Translations under genes and position numbers: made by a program
Source of the DNA: Thalassomonas viridans
GTDB taxonomy: Bacteria; Pseudomonadota; Gammaproteobacteria; Enterobacterales; Alteromonadaceae
Direction of reading: 5' to 3'
DNA length: 64,000 bases
Assembly: GCF_000948985.2 (NCBI RefSeq)
Contig: NZ_CP059733.1
Coordinates: 2,852,001 to 2,916,000 of the forward strand
Shown here: positions 8,985 to 17,409 of the stretch, piece by piece
How the letters are laid out: every line of letters begins with the position of its first letter
Position numbering within the stretch: the first letter of the stretch is position 1
Notes under the pieces: model-generated
The model's input: the letters and a program-made list of their open reading frames with translations, nothing else
What the model was told of the DNA's origin: nothing
The model's database searches: none

Positions 8985-9524
8985 GTGGTTACTGTGGTAG
9001 CAAAGGTCGAAAACAATCTGCTGGTTCATGAGTTACAGCTAGGCGAACAGCTTGGCGAATGCGTGCATAGCAAGCGCCGCTCTGACTTTGCTTTGATGTT
9101 GGCCATGCTGACCGAAGATGTCCGTGACCACAGCCAGTTTGCCTTACCTGTGGTGGAAGAGCAGCCCCGCGATATCTCCACAGAAGCCTTAAGAAAAGAA
9201 TTTCACCTGCCGGATGAAGCGCCGCTGGCATTAAAAAATGATACCCAGATCCAGGAATTCAACCAGGCTGAACTGGTACATGATAACCAGCTGGCAAGCC
9301 TGCACCTGGAAAATGCCATCAACCCCAAGCCACTGGCATTTCGCGACGATAAACGCCATGTTCCTCACCAGGTAATGACCAATACCACTACCCACTGCCA
9401 GCAGAAACACAGAACCGGCACCGGGCAGGTATCCCGCATGGCCTTTAATGCCAAAGGCTGGCTCGATGCGGTTAAAACCTCAATGGTGAAATCTGCTCAG
9501 GTTAACGTCCACAGCATTGCTTAA
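8985..9524 (+). CDS. VC2046/SO_2500-type conserved protein
   Basis: A 179-residue cytoplasmic protein with no signal peptide or membrane helix. The segment RRSDFALMLAMLTEDVRDHSQF resembles the conserved core of an uncharacterised family seen in Vibrio and Shewanella (VC2046/SO_2500); the assignment is from memory of the family and the function is unknown. The start is uncertain: GTG at 8985 or GTG at 8994. Its 3' end overlaps the convergent YchJ-like gene by 23 bases. Confidence 0.65.
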   Translation: MVTVVAKVENNLLVHELQLGEQLGECVHSKRRSDFALMLAMLTEDVRDHSQFALPVVEEQPRDISTEALRKEFHLPDEAPLALKNDTQIQEFNQAELVHDNQLASLHLENAINPKPLAFRDDKRHVPHQVMTNTTTHCQQKHRTGTGQVSRMAFNAKGWLDAVKTSMVKSAQVNVHSIA

Positions 9525-9978
9525 ATTTCTTTTTGCTCCGGCAGGGGCAAGCGTCATTACGTTTAATTTCCCTGACTTCATCTGAATCGCTGACATCGCC
9601 GTCAAGATAACGCCATTGGCCGCTTTCCTGAAGAAAACGCGAGGTCTCCGTCATTTTATGATATTTGTTGCCCAGCAGGTAATGGGCGGAAAATTTCACC
9701 ACCGGCAGTTCACCAGCACTTTGCGGGATTTCCGAGCTGTGATGAATCTCTAAAAACAGCCATTTGGTCATGGCCGCCCATTGGGCGATTTCTTCAAGGT
9801 TTTGTTGTGCCCGGCTGGTTTTGGCATAAGTTTGGTAGATATAATCCGCCTCGCCGGTGGCATAGGCGCTATAACGTGAGCGCATTAATTTCTCTGGGCT
9901 GGAGGCTGTTTGCACCCCCTTGATTAGAGGCTGGCAACACAGGGAAAATTCAAGTTCAGAACCGCAGGGACAAAGCAT
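9502..9978 (-). CDS. YchJ-family protein with SEC-C zinc motifs
   Basis: A 158-residue protein of the YchJ/UPF0225 type. It has an N-terminal SEC-C motif (CPCGS...CC, residues 3-15) and a matching C-terminal motif (CPCRSKKKFKQCC) around a central NTF2-like domain (about 28-130) containing LMRSRYSAYATGEADYI. SEC-C motifs bind zinc, as in SecA; the cellular role of YchJ is not known. The C-terminal end overlaps the neighbouring convergent gene by 23 bases. Confidence 0.88.
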   Translation of the reverse strand: MLCPCGSELEFSLCCQPLIKGVQTASSPEKLMRSRYSAYATGEADYIYQTYAKTSRAQQNLEEIAQWAAMTKWLFLEIHHSSEIPQSAGELPVVKFSAHYLLGNKYHKMTETSRFLQESGQWRYLDGDVSDSDEVREIKRNDACPCRSKKKFKQCCGR

Positions 9979-10078
9979 AAAAATAAGGTATGTTAACTAT
10001 CGGGCGGGTATGTTAACACGTAAAAACCGGATAATGCTATGAAACGGCTAGCTGGGTTGTTGCCGTAGCGCCCGTCCG

Positions 10079-10100
10079 GCACCGGGAAAGCGCCCGGTGC
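10079..10100. terminator. Perfect hairpin downstream of the hemolysin-family gene
   Basis: GCACCGGG and CCCGGTGC form an 8-bp stem with a 6-base loop, between the YchJ-like gene start and the end of the hemolysin-family gene. There is no T-run on either strand, so its role is uncertain. Confidence 0.35.
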
Positions 10101-10127
10101 TGTAAAGTGGTTTAAGGCAAAAGTTTT

Positions 10128-10820
10128 TCATAGGCGTTCGAGCATTTGTGCTTTTAATGCCGCGATTTGCGGTGTCTGCTGGTTAAACATGGCGGAATAT
10201 TTGGCATTGTTATTAATCACGCACATTATCTGCAATAAATCGACGGCGACTACCTGTGGTTTTGCCTGATAATAACTGCCCCAGCTGCTTTGTTCGTCGT
10301 CAAGGGCGCCTTTGTCGGCATGACACAGGAAATGGGTTTTACTGCCGGTGGAGCTTAGCAGCTCGATCACCTGCTTAGTGCCGGCAAAAACCAGGTGTGA
10401 ATATCCGTTTAGGTACAGCGCCACTCCCATAGTTAAAAATAATGAGATGGTAAAGCGCGAAGAGCTGCTATAGAGATTACCGATTTCGGCGATGTTCGGA
10501 CGCTTGACCATTTTTTGCTTGAAATAGGCCAGCTCCTGTACCGGGGTTTTGGTGTATTGCTCGATAAAAAGTGGTGTGCGGGCGCTTCTTATGCCCAGGG
10601 CGGCTTTGATATCCCCCCTGTTTTTAATGGTGATGATCGCCGGTAAAAAATTATCGATTTGTGCGTCAAAAGCCCGCTTAAAGCCTTCGCTGATAAAGCG
10701 CTCAACCCGGTTGCGTTCACTGCTTGTCCGGGTGATAAGCTCGGCGGTAAAGGGCAGGCCGGTGCTCTCTTTACGGGGGTCATTTGCTTTTGTGGTCACT
10801 GCCGGTGTGATATTTAGCAT
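10128..10820 (-). CDS. Thermostable-hemolysin family protein
   Basis: A 230-residue protein matching the T_hemolysin family (Vibrio delta-VPH type), recognised from the block NRVERFISEGFKRAFDAQI followed by PAIITIKN and IGNLYSSSSRFTISLFL. The fold is thought to be GNAT-like or acyl-homoserine-lactone-synthase-like, so an acyl transfer role is possible and the hemolysin label may be historical. No signal peptide. AGGAG lies 6 bases before the ATG. Its promoter carries the same box as the 32.8 kb operon, which contains an acyl-AMP ligase, a TenA-like protein and an SDR; I recall these neighbours of T_hemolysin genes in other marine bacteria, but here the gene is 22 kb away. Confidence 0.8.
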   Translation of the reverse strand: MLNITPAVTTKANDPRKESTGLPFTAELITRTSSERNRVERFISEGFKRAFDAQIDNFLPAIITIKNRGDIKAALGIRSARTPLFIEQYTKTPVQELAYFKQKMVKRPNIAEIGNLYSSSSRFTISLFLTMGVALYLNGYSHLVFAGTKQVIELLSSTGSKTHFLCHADKGALDDEQSSWGSYYQAKPQVVAVDLLQIMCVINNNAKYSAMFNQQTPQIAALKAQMLERL

Positions 10821-10856
10821 ATATTGTACTCCTGGCTATTGCTTGCTTGAGTTCAA

Positions 10857-10887
10857 TATATAAAGCGAATCTTAATGAAATCTTAAG
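10857..10887 (-). promoter_or_regulatory. PmrA/QseB-type box and -10 of the hemolysin-family gene
   Basis: Read on the minus strand: TTAAGATT, three bases, TTAAGATT, one base, GCTT, then TATATA as a -10. On the plus strand the half-sites are CTTAAT (10871) and CTTAAG (10882), 11 bp apart, the spacing of PmrA and QseB boxes. The same arrangement lies at 32761-32791, before the acyl-ligase operon. Confidence 0.65.
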
Positions 10888-10959
10888 AAAAGCGAATTTG
10901 TTCCCAATACGGCAAAATCACAGGAAAATATCTTTATTTTTGCCTGGCAGCTGTTTTTG

Positions 10960-11358
10960 TTAAAGGCTCCTGGCTGCCGTATCGACGAGCGAAATATTCT
11001 GGGTTGAACCGGTAAAACTTTGACAGGACTGTATGGGTTTTATTATTGGTGGTCTCTGGATATTTGCTTTCGAGGTCACGGGGGCGTTTTGTAGTTTTTC
11101 GCTGTGTCCGGCTACCGTTCCCTTGAGCTGGTGCAGGCTTTGGCTGAGTCCGGTTAACTGCTGTGACAAATGTTCCAGGCGTTTTTCAAGTTCAGCCAGC
11201 GGATGTTTTTCTTCAGATTCTTGATTTGCGGTTGTGTGTGGTTTGGTATTGAGGCTAAGTGTTTCTTGTGAGTGGCTGACGTTAGTATGGTCACAAAAGA
11301 AGCCAGTGTTGGCCAGTAACAGTGCGAATGAAATGATAACCAGATAGATGTTTATCAT
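10960..11358 (-). CDS. Exported or anchored coiled-coil protein
   Basis: A 132-residue protein of unknown family. An N-terminal hydrophobic segment (residues 2-20) looks like a signal anchor. A heptad-rich stretch (about 52-90, LEKRLEHLSQQLTGLSQSL) predicts a coiled coil, and the C-terminal tail holds a cysteine. GGGGAG precedes the ATG by 7 bases. It stands alone between the hemolysin-family gene and the DUF885 gene. Confidence 0.6.
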   Translation of the reverse strand: MINIYLVIISFALLLANTGFFCDHTNVSHSQETLSLNTKPHTTANQESEEKHPLAELEKRLEHLSQQLTGLSQSLHQLKGTVAGHSEKLQNAPVTSKANIQRPPIIKPIQSCQSFTGSTQNISLVDTAARSL

Positions 11359-11815
11359 GTTTTTTCTCCCCTTGTTGGTGAGCCAGGGGCCTGTAGCGGC
11401 AGGTAACCGGGTTAGCCTGATTAAAGGCCCTGTTTACACTAGTGTGTTAACAGGGAGAAATGTCTCACTTAATTTTGAAAAAAGTGAACTGCCGGTGGAG
11501 TGGAGCAGACAAGGCATGTTTTTTGTGTTCAATATCATCTATGCCTGCAGGAGAATTTGTTGGCGTGATTAAAGTCCCGGTAGCCGGATAAGTCCTGGGT
11601 TCTGTTGGTCGCAAAAACCGTTGATTCACCGCAGAGTGCTTGCTTTTACGGTTATTTTTTAATAGCGTTATCGCCAGTTTTTAAGGCCCGGTTGAAGCGT
11701 ATGTCTTGTTTTTAGCCGGGGTTTATTCAAAAAAGCTGATAATTACGGCAAATTACGGAATATACAATATATCATTAGTCCTGAGTTAATCAGGCAACAA
11801 GTTCGGATCCATAAA
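11359..11815. other. Intergenic region with a near-palindrome
   Basis: No convincing gene. A 28-base near-palindrome at 11428-11455 (CCCTGTTT ... TTAACAGGG) shares the GGCCCTGTTTA theme with the ends of the MITE at 22.3 kb but has no second half. The segment before 11816 presumably holds the promoter of the DUF885 lipoprotein gene. Confidence 0.4.
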
Positions 11816-13672
11816 ATGAAAAAAAGCATTATCGCTCTTACCTTGCTGGCAGCCTTATCCGGTTGCAGCTATGACGCCGGCCAGCCGGTAAACACAGCCG
11901 CGCAAAAACACGCCTACAGCCAGGCAGAAATTAATGACGCCGTTGAAACCTATACCAGACGTTTTATCAAACAGCAGCCGGCGCTGGCCACTTCCCTTAA
12001 TTTGTCATCTGAAGTGGCGGGCGATTATCAGGTCAAATGGCCGGATTATTCCACCCAAGGCATGCTGGCGGTGCAGCGCAGCATGAAAGACTCGGCAGAA
12101 TTGCTAAAGGCTTTTGATCTGGCTGCCTTGTCGGAGAAAAACCGTTTACACCTGAGTGTCAATCAAGTGATTGCCGGTTATTACCAGGGAGATTTGGACT
12201 TTCCCGGCGGTTATATAGATACCTGGGGCGGGCACCTGCCTTATGTGGTTAACCAGATTTCCGGGCCGTTAATCGATATTCCGGCGGTTTTGCAGGATCA
12301 GCACAGCATCAGCTCAAAAAGCGATGCCGAGAACTACCTGAAGCGTTTAGCGGCCTTTGACTCTCTGGTTAAGGCAGTAAAGTCTAAGGTGCTTGACGAT
12401 GCCGGCAAAGGCATAGTGCTGCCAAAGGCATTGTTCCCGAATACCCTAAGCTTTTTGGATAACTTTGTTGCTCCTGCCCCTGAAAAGCACGGCCTGGTGA
12501 CGCATTTTGCCGAGAAGCTCGATAAGTTGGCCGGATTATCAGACGATGAAAAGCAGGCTTTGGTCAAGCGGGCGGCTGAGCTGGTTGCCGCTAAGGTATA
12601 CCCGGGTTACCGGGATATTAAACAGACTATGGTGCAGCTGCAGGCAAAGGCGCCGGTTGAAGACGGTATCTGGGCCCAGCCGAAAGGGGAAAGCTTTTAC
12701 CAGCATGAAATTACTTACCTGGCGGATTCCAGTTTGTCCGCCGATGAAATCCACCAAATCGGTTTAGATGAAGTGGCGCGTATTACCGCGGAAATGGATG
12801 CGATTTTAGCGTCCCAGGGCATGACCCAAGGCAGTGTCGGCGAGCGCCTGATTAAACTGGTGGATATGCCGCAGTTTGTTTATGAAGACTCGGATGAAGG
12901 GCGGGCGCAGCTGTTGGCAGACCTTAATAAAGAAATCGATAAGGTGATGGCTAAAGCCCCTGAGTTGTTTGCCACTATGCCGACCCAGGAAGTCGTGGTG
13001 AAAAGGGTGCCTATTGCCTCACAAGCGGGGGCGGCCGGCGGATCTTATATGCCGCCGTCGCTGGACGGTTCGCGTGCCGGGGTTTATTTTATCAACTTAA
13101 AAGATATGAAGGCCCAGCCGAGCTTTAGTTTAAAAACCCTGACCTACCATGAAGCGGTGCCCGGACATCATTTCCAGATTTCTTTGAATATGGCGCAAAA
13201 GGATATCGGCATCATGAGGCAAATAGCCCAGTTTAATGCCTTTACCGAAGGTTGGGCCTTATATTCCGAGTTGGTGGCCTATGAAATGGGTATGTATGAA
13301 AACGATCCCTGGGGCAACCTGGGACGCTTGCAGGCGGAAGTTTACCGCGCGGCCAGGCTGGTAGTGGATACCGGTTTGCACCATAAGCGCTGGACCCGGG
13401 CGCAGGCGATCGAATATTTCCATCAGGCGACCGGCACCGCCATGAGCGATGTTGAAAGCGCCATCGACCGCTATATGGCATGGCCGGGACAGGCGCTGGG
13501 TTATAAGCTGGGTATGCTGAAAATTGTTGAGCTGCGTGACTGGGCCAGGACTGAGCTGAAAGGCCGGTTTGATATCAAGGCGTTTCATGATCTGGTACTG
13601 CTGCCGGGAGCCCGTCCGCTGGCGGTGCTGGAGCAGGATGTGAAACGTTGGGTAAAACAACAAAAAGCTTAA
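11816..13672 (+). CDS. DUF885 family lipoprotein, putative metallopeptidase
   Basis: A 618-residue exported protein. The N-terminus is a lipoprotein signal (LAALSGCS, lipidated Cys near residue 17). DUF885 proteins carry an HExxx-H type motif, visible here as HEAVPGHHF near residue 445, with a downstream glutamate in FTEGWALYSELVAYEMG. These support a zinc-dependent peptidase or hydrolase in the cell envelope; the substrate is unknown. The gene is monocistronic, with a strong bidirectional terminator after it. Confidence 0.85.
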   Translation: MKKSIIALTLLAALSGCSYDAGQPVNTAAQKHAYSQAEINDAVETYTRRFIKQQPALATSLNLSSEVAGDYQVKWPDYSTQGMLAVQRSMKDSAELLKAFDLAALSEKNRLHLSVNQVIAGYYQGDLDFPGGYIDTWGGHLPYVVNQISGPLIDIPAVLQDQHSISSKSDAENYLKRLAAFDSLVKAVKSKVLDDAGKGIVLPKALFPNTLSFLDNFVAPAPEKHGLVTHFAEKLDKLAGLSDDEKQALVKRAAELVAAKVYPGYRDIKQTMVQLQAKAPVEDGIWAQPKGESFYQHEITYLADSSLSADEIHQIGLDEVARITAEMDAILASQGMTQGSVGERLIKLVDMPQFVYEDSDEGRAQLLADLNKEIDKVMAKAPELFATMPTQEVVVKRVPIASQAGAAGGSYMPPSLDGSRAGVYFINLKDMKAQPSFSLKTLTYHEAVPGHHFQISLNMAQKDIGIMRQIAQFNAFTEGWALYSELVAYEMGMYENDPWGNLGRLQAEVYRAARLVVDTGLHHKRWTRAQAIEYFHQATGTAMSDVESAIDRYMAWPGQALGYKLGMLKIVELRDWARTELKGRFDIKAFHDLVLLPGARPLAVLEQDVKRWVKQQKA

Positions 13673-13715
13673 GCGTCGATTAATTTAGCTTAATCTTTAT
13701 TTTATCTTTGCTAGG

Positions 13716-13753
13716 GCCGGGCAGGCAGTCACTGAGGTGACTGCCTGCCCGGC
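13716..13753. terminator. Long bidirectional terminator
   Basis: A 17-bp perfect stem (GCCGGGCAGGCAGTCAC and its complement) with a TGAG loop, followed by ATTTTAT on the plus strand. It lies between the convergent DUF885 and amine-oxidase genes. Confidence 0.85.
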
Positions 13754-13798
13754 ATTTTATAGATGGAAGTATTTATCCTGCGGGTTTATGAAGAAATA

Positions 13799-15601
13799 TT
13801 AGTTGTTACAGGCACAAATCAGCGGATAGTCTGCCGGATCTGTCGCTATTGTGGTCATGCCAAGATAATCCACCAGTACCGATTCCGCGGTGCAAAATGC
13901 CCCTTCCACCCAGGCCTGATCGTTGGAGAAGGCTGAGCCGATAATAAAGATGTTTGCATTGCTGTCGCCCGCCATCACCGCTGGGGTCCGGATGCGGTTC
14001 ATCACATCACAGATATCGTAATGGGCGGCCCAGGCGTGATAGCCGGCGCCGAAGGGGTTAAGTCCCCAGTCCATAAACACGGTTTCCAGCGGGGCAGGGA
14101 TAGTGCCGGCGGCGTTGGGATCGCCGTAATGCACTTTGGCCAGCTGCAACAGCAGCATTTTCTCCATGGTGTCGCTGGCAGCGCCTGCGCCGTGTAGCGG
14201 TTGGTAATCCCGGCTCAGCGGTACTTCCCGTCTTTCGTTTACGCCAAGCTCCATTTCCTGCCAGAATTTGGTGAAACGCATATCGTCGTAGGAAGCGAGC
14301 ATGCCGTAAACCTGCGACGGCTGGCTTTCGGGGGCATTGTCGCCAAAGTAGTAGACTTGCCGCAGCGGCAGATCGGTAATGGTGGGGCCGAAGGTATTGG
14401 TGCTGAGATCGATACTGGGTGGATAAGTGGCGTTTTCCCACCAGGGGGTATCAAAGAACATGGCGACCTTAAAGGAGGGTTGCTCGATAACCGACTGCAG
14501 GTAATTTTGCACGTCATTGTGGTTCAGGAAGTCGTTGATGCCGGGCCTGTCTGCCAGGTAGCGGCTGGCGCCGGCCACCAGCTCCAGGGCATTGGGGGAC
14601 ATGGCTAAAAAGGCATAATCTGTGGTTAGCGGTACCCCGGAAGGTTTTTCCGGCGAGGCGGACGTTGCCAGGTGATATTCGGTGATGCCGTTATTGCTCC
14701 AGATGGAATGCAGCCGGATATTCTTTCTCACCATAAAAGTGGCGCCGCTGGTGCTGGCGGCTTCGATACACTTGTTGTACAGGGCGACGAACAAACTGGA
14801 AAAGCCGCTTGAGAGGGTTTTAAAACTGCCGCCGGGGGCAAATTCGCCGTTGTAAACGGCGGCATTGGCGGCGTTCCAGTTAATGACGTTTGAGCTGTAG
14901 CCACCGGCATCGGCGGCGTATTGGAAGCCTTCGTTGGCCGCCTGGTCGTAGAAAACATTCCAGTAGCCGATATTGCCGGCGGTATCCCCGGGGGAATAGA
15001 CAAAAGAGTTAAATTCACTGGTTAAGGTACCTGAAGCATAAAACTGGCACTGTTCGGCCCGGGTGGTTACCGGGTTTGAGCCTGTGATCAGGTTGGAAAC
15101 ATTGCCGATCAGAACCCCGGGGGCTTTTTCGTTGTTGCCCGGTGTTCTATAGGGGGCAATAGTGGTTTCGGTATTACACTGGCTGGGGTCATATTCGCCC
15201 ACTAAGCATTTCTGGTAAAAATGCTCGCCCCGTAAAAAGAACAGCGGGTTGTCCGTGGTTTGAAAGTCTACCACGACATTGGTGTTGCCGCTGTCCAGTC
15301 CCAGGCTGGAGATAGTGGTGGTTACCAGCTGGTGGCCTTCTTTTTTGGCGGGATCCCACTCAATATAGCGCATACCGCCTACTTCAATGTAGGATTTGCC
15401 GGTATCGTTTTGATAGTGGTGGGAGCAAATTCTTCCTGCCGGCAGCCTGTCGCCGGCGCTGCCTCCTTCGGCGGCATAATCGTAATTGCCCCATTCGATG
15501 AGCTCAACGGTATCGCCTGTTGTTGCCTTGCCGCCGCTAAGCAGGCGCCAGGCGGTATAGAGTCCTGAGGGGCCGCCGCCGAAAATAGTATATTTAGCCA
15601 T
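13799..15601 (-). CDS. FAD-dependent amine-oxidase family flavoenzyme
   Basis: A 600-residue flavoprotein. The N-terminal FAD-binding motif is FGGGPSGLYTAWRL (about residues 8-21). The C-terminal block GSAFSNDQAWVEGAFCTAESVL resembles the flavin-proximal end of the monoamine/L-amino-acid oxidase family. No signal peptide is seen. Probable activity is oxidation of an amine or amino acid with O2; the substrate cannot be read from sequence. A 50-residue Rossmann fragment gene ends 4 bases upstream, suggesting an operon with a decayed partner. Confidence 0.75.
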   Translation of the reverse strand: MAKYTIFGGGPSGLYTAWRLLSGGKATTGDTVELIEWGNYDYAAEGGSAGDRLPAGRICSHHYQNDTGKSYIEVGGMRYIEWDPAKKEGHQLVTTTISSLGLDSGNTNVVVDFQTTDNPLFFLRGEHFYQKCLVGEYDPSQCNTETTIAPYRTPGNNEKAPGVLIGNVSNLITGSNPVTTRAEQCQFYASGTLTSEFNSFVYSPGDTAGNIGYWNVFYDQAANEGFQYAADAGGYSSNVINWNAANAAVYNGEFAPGGSFKTLSSGFSSLFVALYNKCIEAASTSGATFMVRKNIRLHSIWSNNGITEYHLATSASPEKPSGVPLTTDYAFLAMSPNALELVAGASRYLADRPGINDFLNHNDVQNYLQSVIEQPSFKVAMFFDTPWWENATYPPSIDLSTNTFGPTITDLPLRQVYYFGDNAPESQPSQVYGMLASYDDMRFTKFWQEMELGVNERREVPLSRDYQPLHGAGAASDTMEKMLLLQLAKVHYGDPNAAGTIPAPLETVFMDWGLNPFGAGYHAWAAHYDICDVMNRIRTPAVMAGDSNANIFIIGSAFSNDQAWVEGAFCTAESVLVDYLGMTTIATDPADYPLICACNN

Positions 15602-15605
15602 GTTG

Positions 15606-15758
15606 TTATTCCTTTATTTGCCAGTTAAATGAGAAGTTGTTGCGTGAAACTTCTGTCACTAAGGTTTTAAGGTCCCGTTTGGTGCCGTGATAGGCACACG
15701 GGAGGCCGATGCAGCCACCACCTATGATGATGAGATCGTATTGTGAGTTTTGTTCCAC
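15606..15758 (-). pseudogene. N-terminal fragment of a second FAD oxidoreductase
   Basis: A GTG-started frame of 50 residues preceded by AAGGA. It reads YDLIIIGGGCIGLPCAYHG, a complete FAD-binding beta-alpha-beta motif of the glycine/sarcosine-oxidase type, continues to about where family members have an LEQFxFFN segment, and then stops. The catalytic body is missing. It ends 4 bases before the start of the full-length FAD enzyme, so it may be retained as a leader that is translationally coupled to it, or simply be a deletion remnant. Confidence 0.55.
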
Positions 15759-16186
15759 TGTATATCCTTGTTGCTGTTATTTTTATAGTGGATCTTGAAA
15801 GGTTTTTGTTGAGAACGGCCATTAGGGATAAAACGGGATTCACTAATTCATCGACAAGAGGAAATACCAGATCCGTTAATTCTATTCCCGGGAGGTTATT
15901 GTGAGTCAAGCGTATTTATTGAGGAAGCTTGGGTGCAATAAACACGAACCATCAACCATCCGGGGCTGATTAAAATCCGCGAAGATTTCAGGGCTAAAAC
16001 AGAGCACAGCTAAGCGCCAAAAAGAACAGGCAAAAACGCAAACCCGAAACCAATATAGGTGATCTGTTTTGCCGCGTCCATTATACAAGCGAAATCGGGA
16101 TAAGTTTGTCTGGTTGTTTGCCAAAAAAGTGGGCAGGGGCTTGGAAATTTCCCGGGAGCTGTTTGTTTAAACAGGGCCTTGAGCCG
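15759..16186. other. Intergenic region without a supported gene
   Basis: Short ORFs of 72-80 codons on the minus strand show no family resemblance and no good ribosome site. TGTTTAAACAGGGCC at about 16166 again resembles the outer end of the MITE at 22.3 kb. The promoter for the FAD genes probably lies here. Confidence 0.4.
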
Positions 16187-17386
16187 TTAAAAATTAAGCT
16201 GTTGCCCGGGGCTGGGGGTATGGTAGGAAATAAGATTATTTTGGATCAGAGTTTTTAAGTTGCTCATCAGGTTGTCGTACTGGCTGTCGTCCTGGTTGAT
16301 ATTTTTGTCATATAAGCTGACCCAGGTATTTCTACCGTTGTTTTTAGCGAGATATAAGGCCAGGTCGGCAAGGTTTAAGGTTTGCTGCCAGGTAAATGCG
16401 TTAACGTTATTTCTGATAAAGGGGAAGCACACCAGGCCCATAGAGCAGGTTTTGAGGACCGGCTGCCGGCAGCCTAAGTTAAACGGACAGGACTCAATTT
16501 TAACCCTGAGTCTTTCCGCCAGCCCTTGCAGGTTGGTTAACGACAGCCCCTTGGCAATGATGACAAACTCTTCGCCGCCCCAGCGCACCACCCAGTCTTC
16601 TTCCCGACAGTTGTTTTGCAGGATTTGTGTGAAGCGGATTAGTAATTTGTCTCCGGCTTCATGCCCGTAGCTGTCATTGATGGCTTTAAAGTGGTCTATG
16701 TCTATCATCATGATCCCCAAATAGCCATTTTGTGCCGGACGCCGCTTATGGCTGCGTTTAAACTGGCTGATTTCCTGGGGCATGAACTTTTCCAAAAAAT
16801 ACCTGTTATAGGCGCCGGTGAGTTGATCGCTTAAGCTGAGTTTTTCCAGGGCGTTTAATGCCTGGGTGAGTTCCTCGTTTTTTTTGTGCAGCTCCCGGGT
16901 TCTTTCGGTGACGAGCTTTTCCAGCTGGCCGGAATATTCGAGTAATTGCCGGCGCATCTGGAAGGCTTCCACGCCTCTTTTTACCGTAAGGGACAGTTCT
17001 GCCGGATCAAAAGGTTTGGTCATAAATTTGTATATTTTGGCCCGGTTGATGGAATCTATGACGACCTCGGTGTCTGAGTATGCCGACAGAATAATGCGTA
17101 TGGTTTCCGGTATTTTATCGGCCACCTGTTCCAGGAACTCTACACCGGACATTTTCGGCATTCTCTGGTCGCTGATGATCAGCTGGATTTCACCCGGGTC
17201 AGCCATGTTGTTGATGATATCTATGGCTTCATGGCCGCTGAGCCCGGTAATGACCTGGAAGTCGGCTGCCAACAATTGCCGCATAACATTCAGGTTTTCG
17301 ACTTCATCGTCCACCAGCATGATCAGGGGTTTTTCGGCAGCAGAGTGTGATTCTTCCGGTATATTCTTTATATCAAAAACAGCCAT
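16187..17386 (-). CDS. Response regulator with GGDEF diguanylate cyclase domain
   Basis: A 399-residue PleD-like regulator that should make cyclic di-GMP. The receiver (about residues 20-140) has D26-D27 and phospho-Asp D73. A coiled-coil linker (about 145-185) leads to the GGDEF domain with active-site GGEEF at 270-274. The product-inhibition I-site RxxD is present at 261-264 (REED), exactly five residues before GGEEF. It follows the histidine kinase gene by 23 bases on the same strand, so that kinase probably phosphorylates it. Confidence 0.9.
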   Translation of the reverse strand: MAVFDIKNIPEESHSAAEKPLIMLVDDEVENLNVMRQLLAADFQVITGLSGHEAIDIINNMADPGEIQLIISDQRMPKMSGVEFLEQVADKIPETIRIILSAYSDTEVVIDSINRAKIYKFMTKPFDPAELSLTVKRGVEAFQMRRQLLEYSGQLEKLVTERTRELHKKNEELTQALNALEKLSLSDQLTGAYNRYFLEKFMPQEISQFKRSHKRRPAQNGYLGIMMIDIDHFKAINDSYGHEAGDKLLIRFTQILQNNCREEDWVVRWGGEEFVIIAKGLSLTNLQGLAERLRVKIESCPFNLGCRQPVLKTCSMGLVCFPFIRNNVNAFTWQQTLNLADLALYLAKNNGRNTWVSLYDKNINQDDSQYDNLMSNLKTLIQNNLISYHTPSPGQQLNF

Positions 17387-17409
17387 ATACAGCTCCGGTG
17401 CCCTAAATG

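Noticed and set aside
11348..11572. 74-codon plus-strand ORF
   Set aside because: Overlaps the start of the coiled-coil gene on the other strand and shows no family features.
15667..16124. Two minus-strand ORFs of 72-80 codons
   Set aside because: No start context or family signal; the first one runs out of frame over the Rossmann fragment gene.
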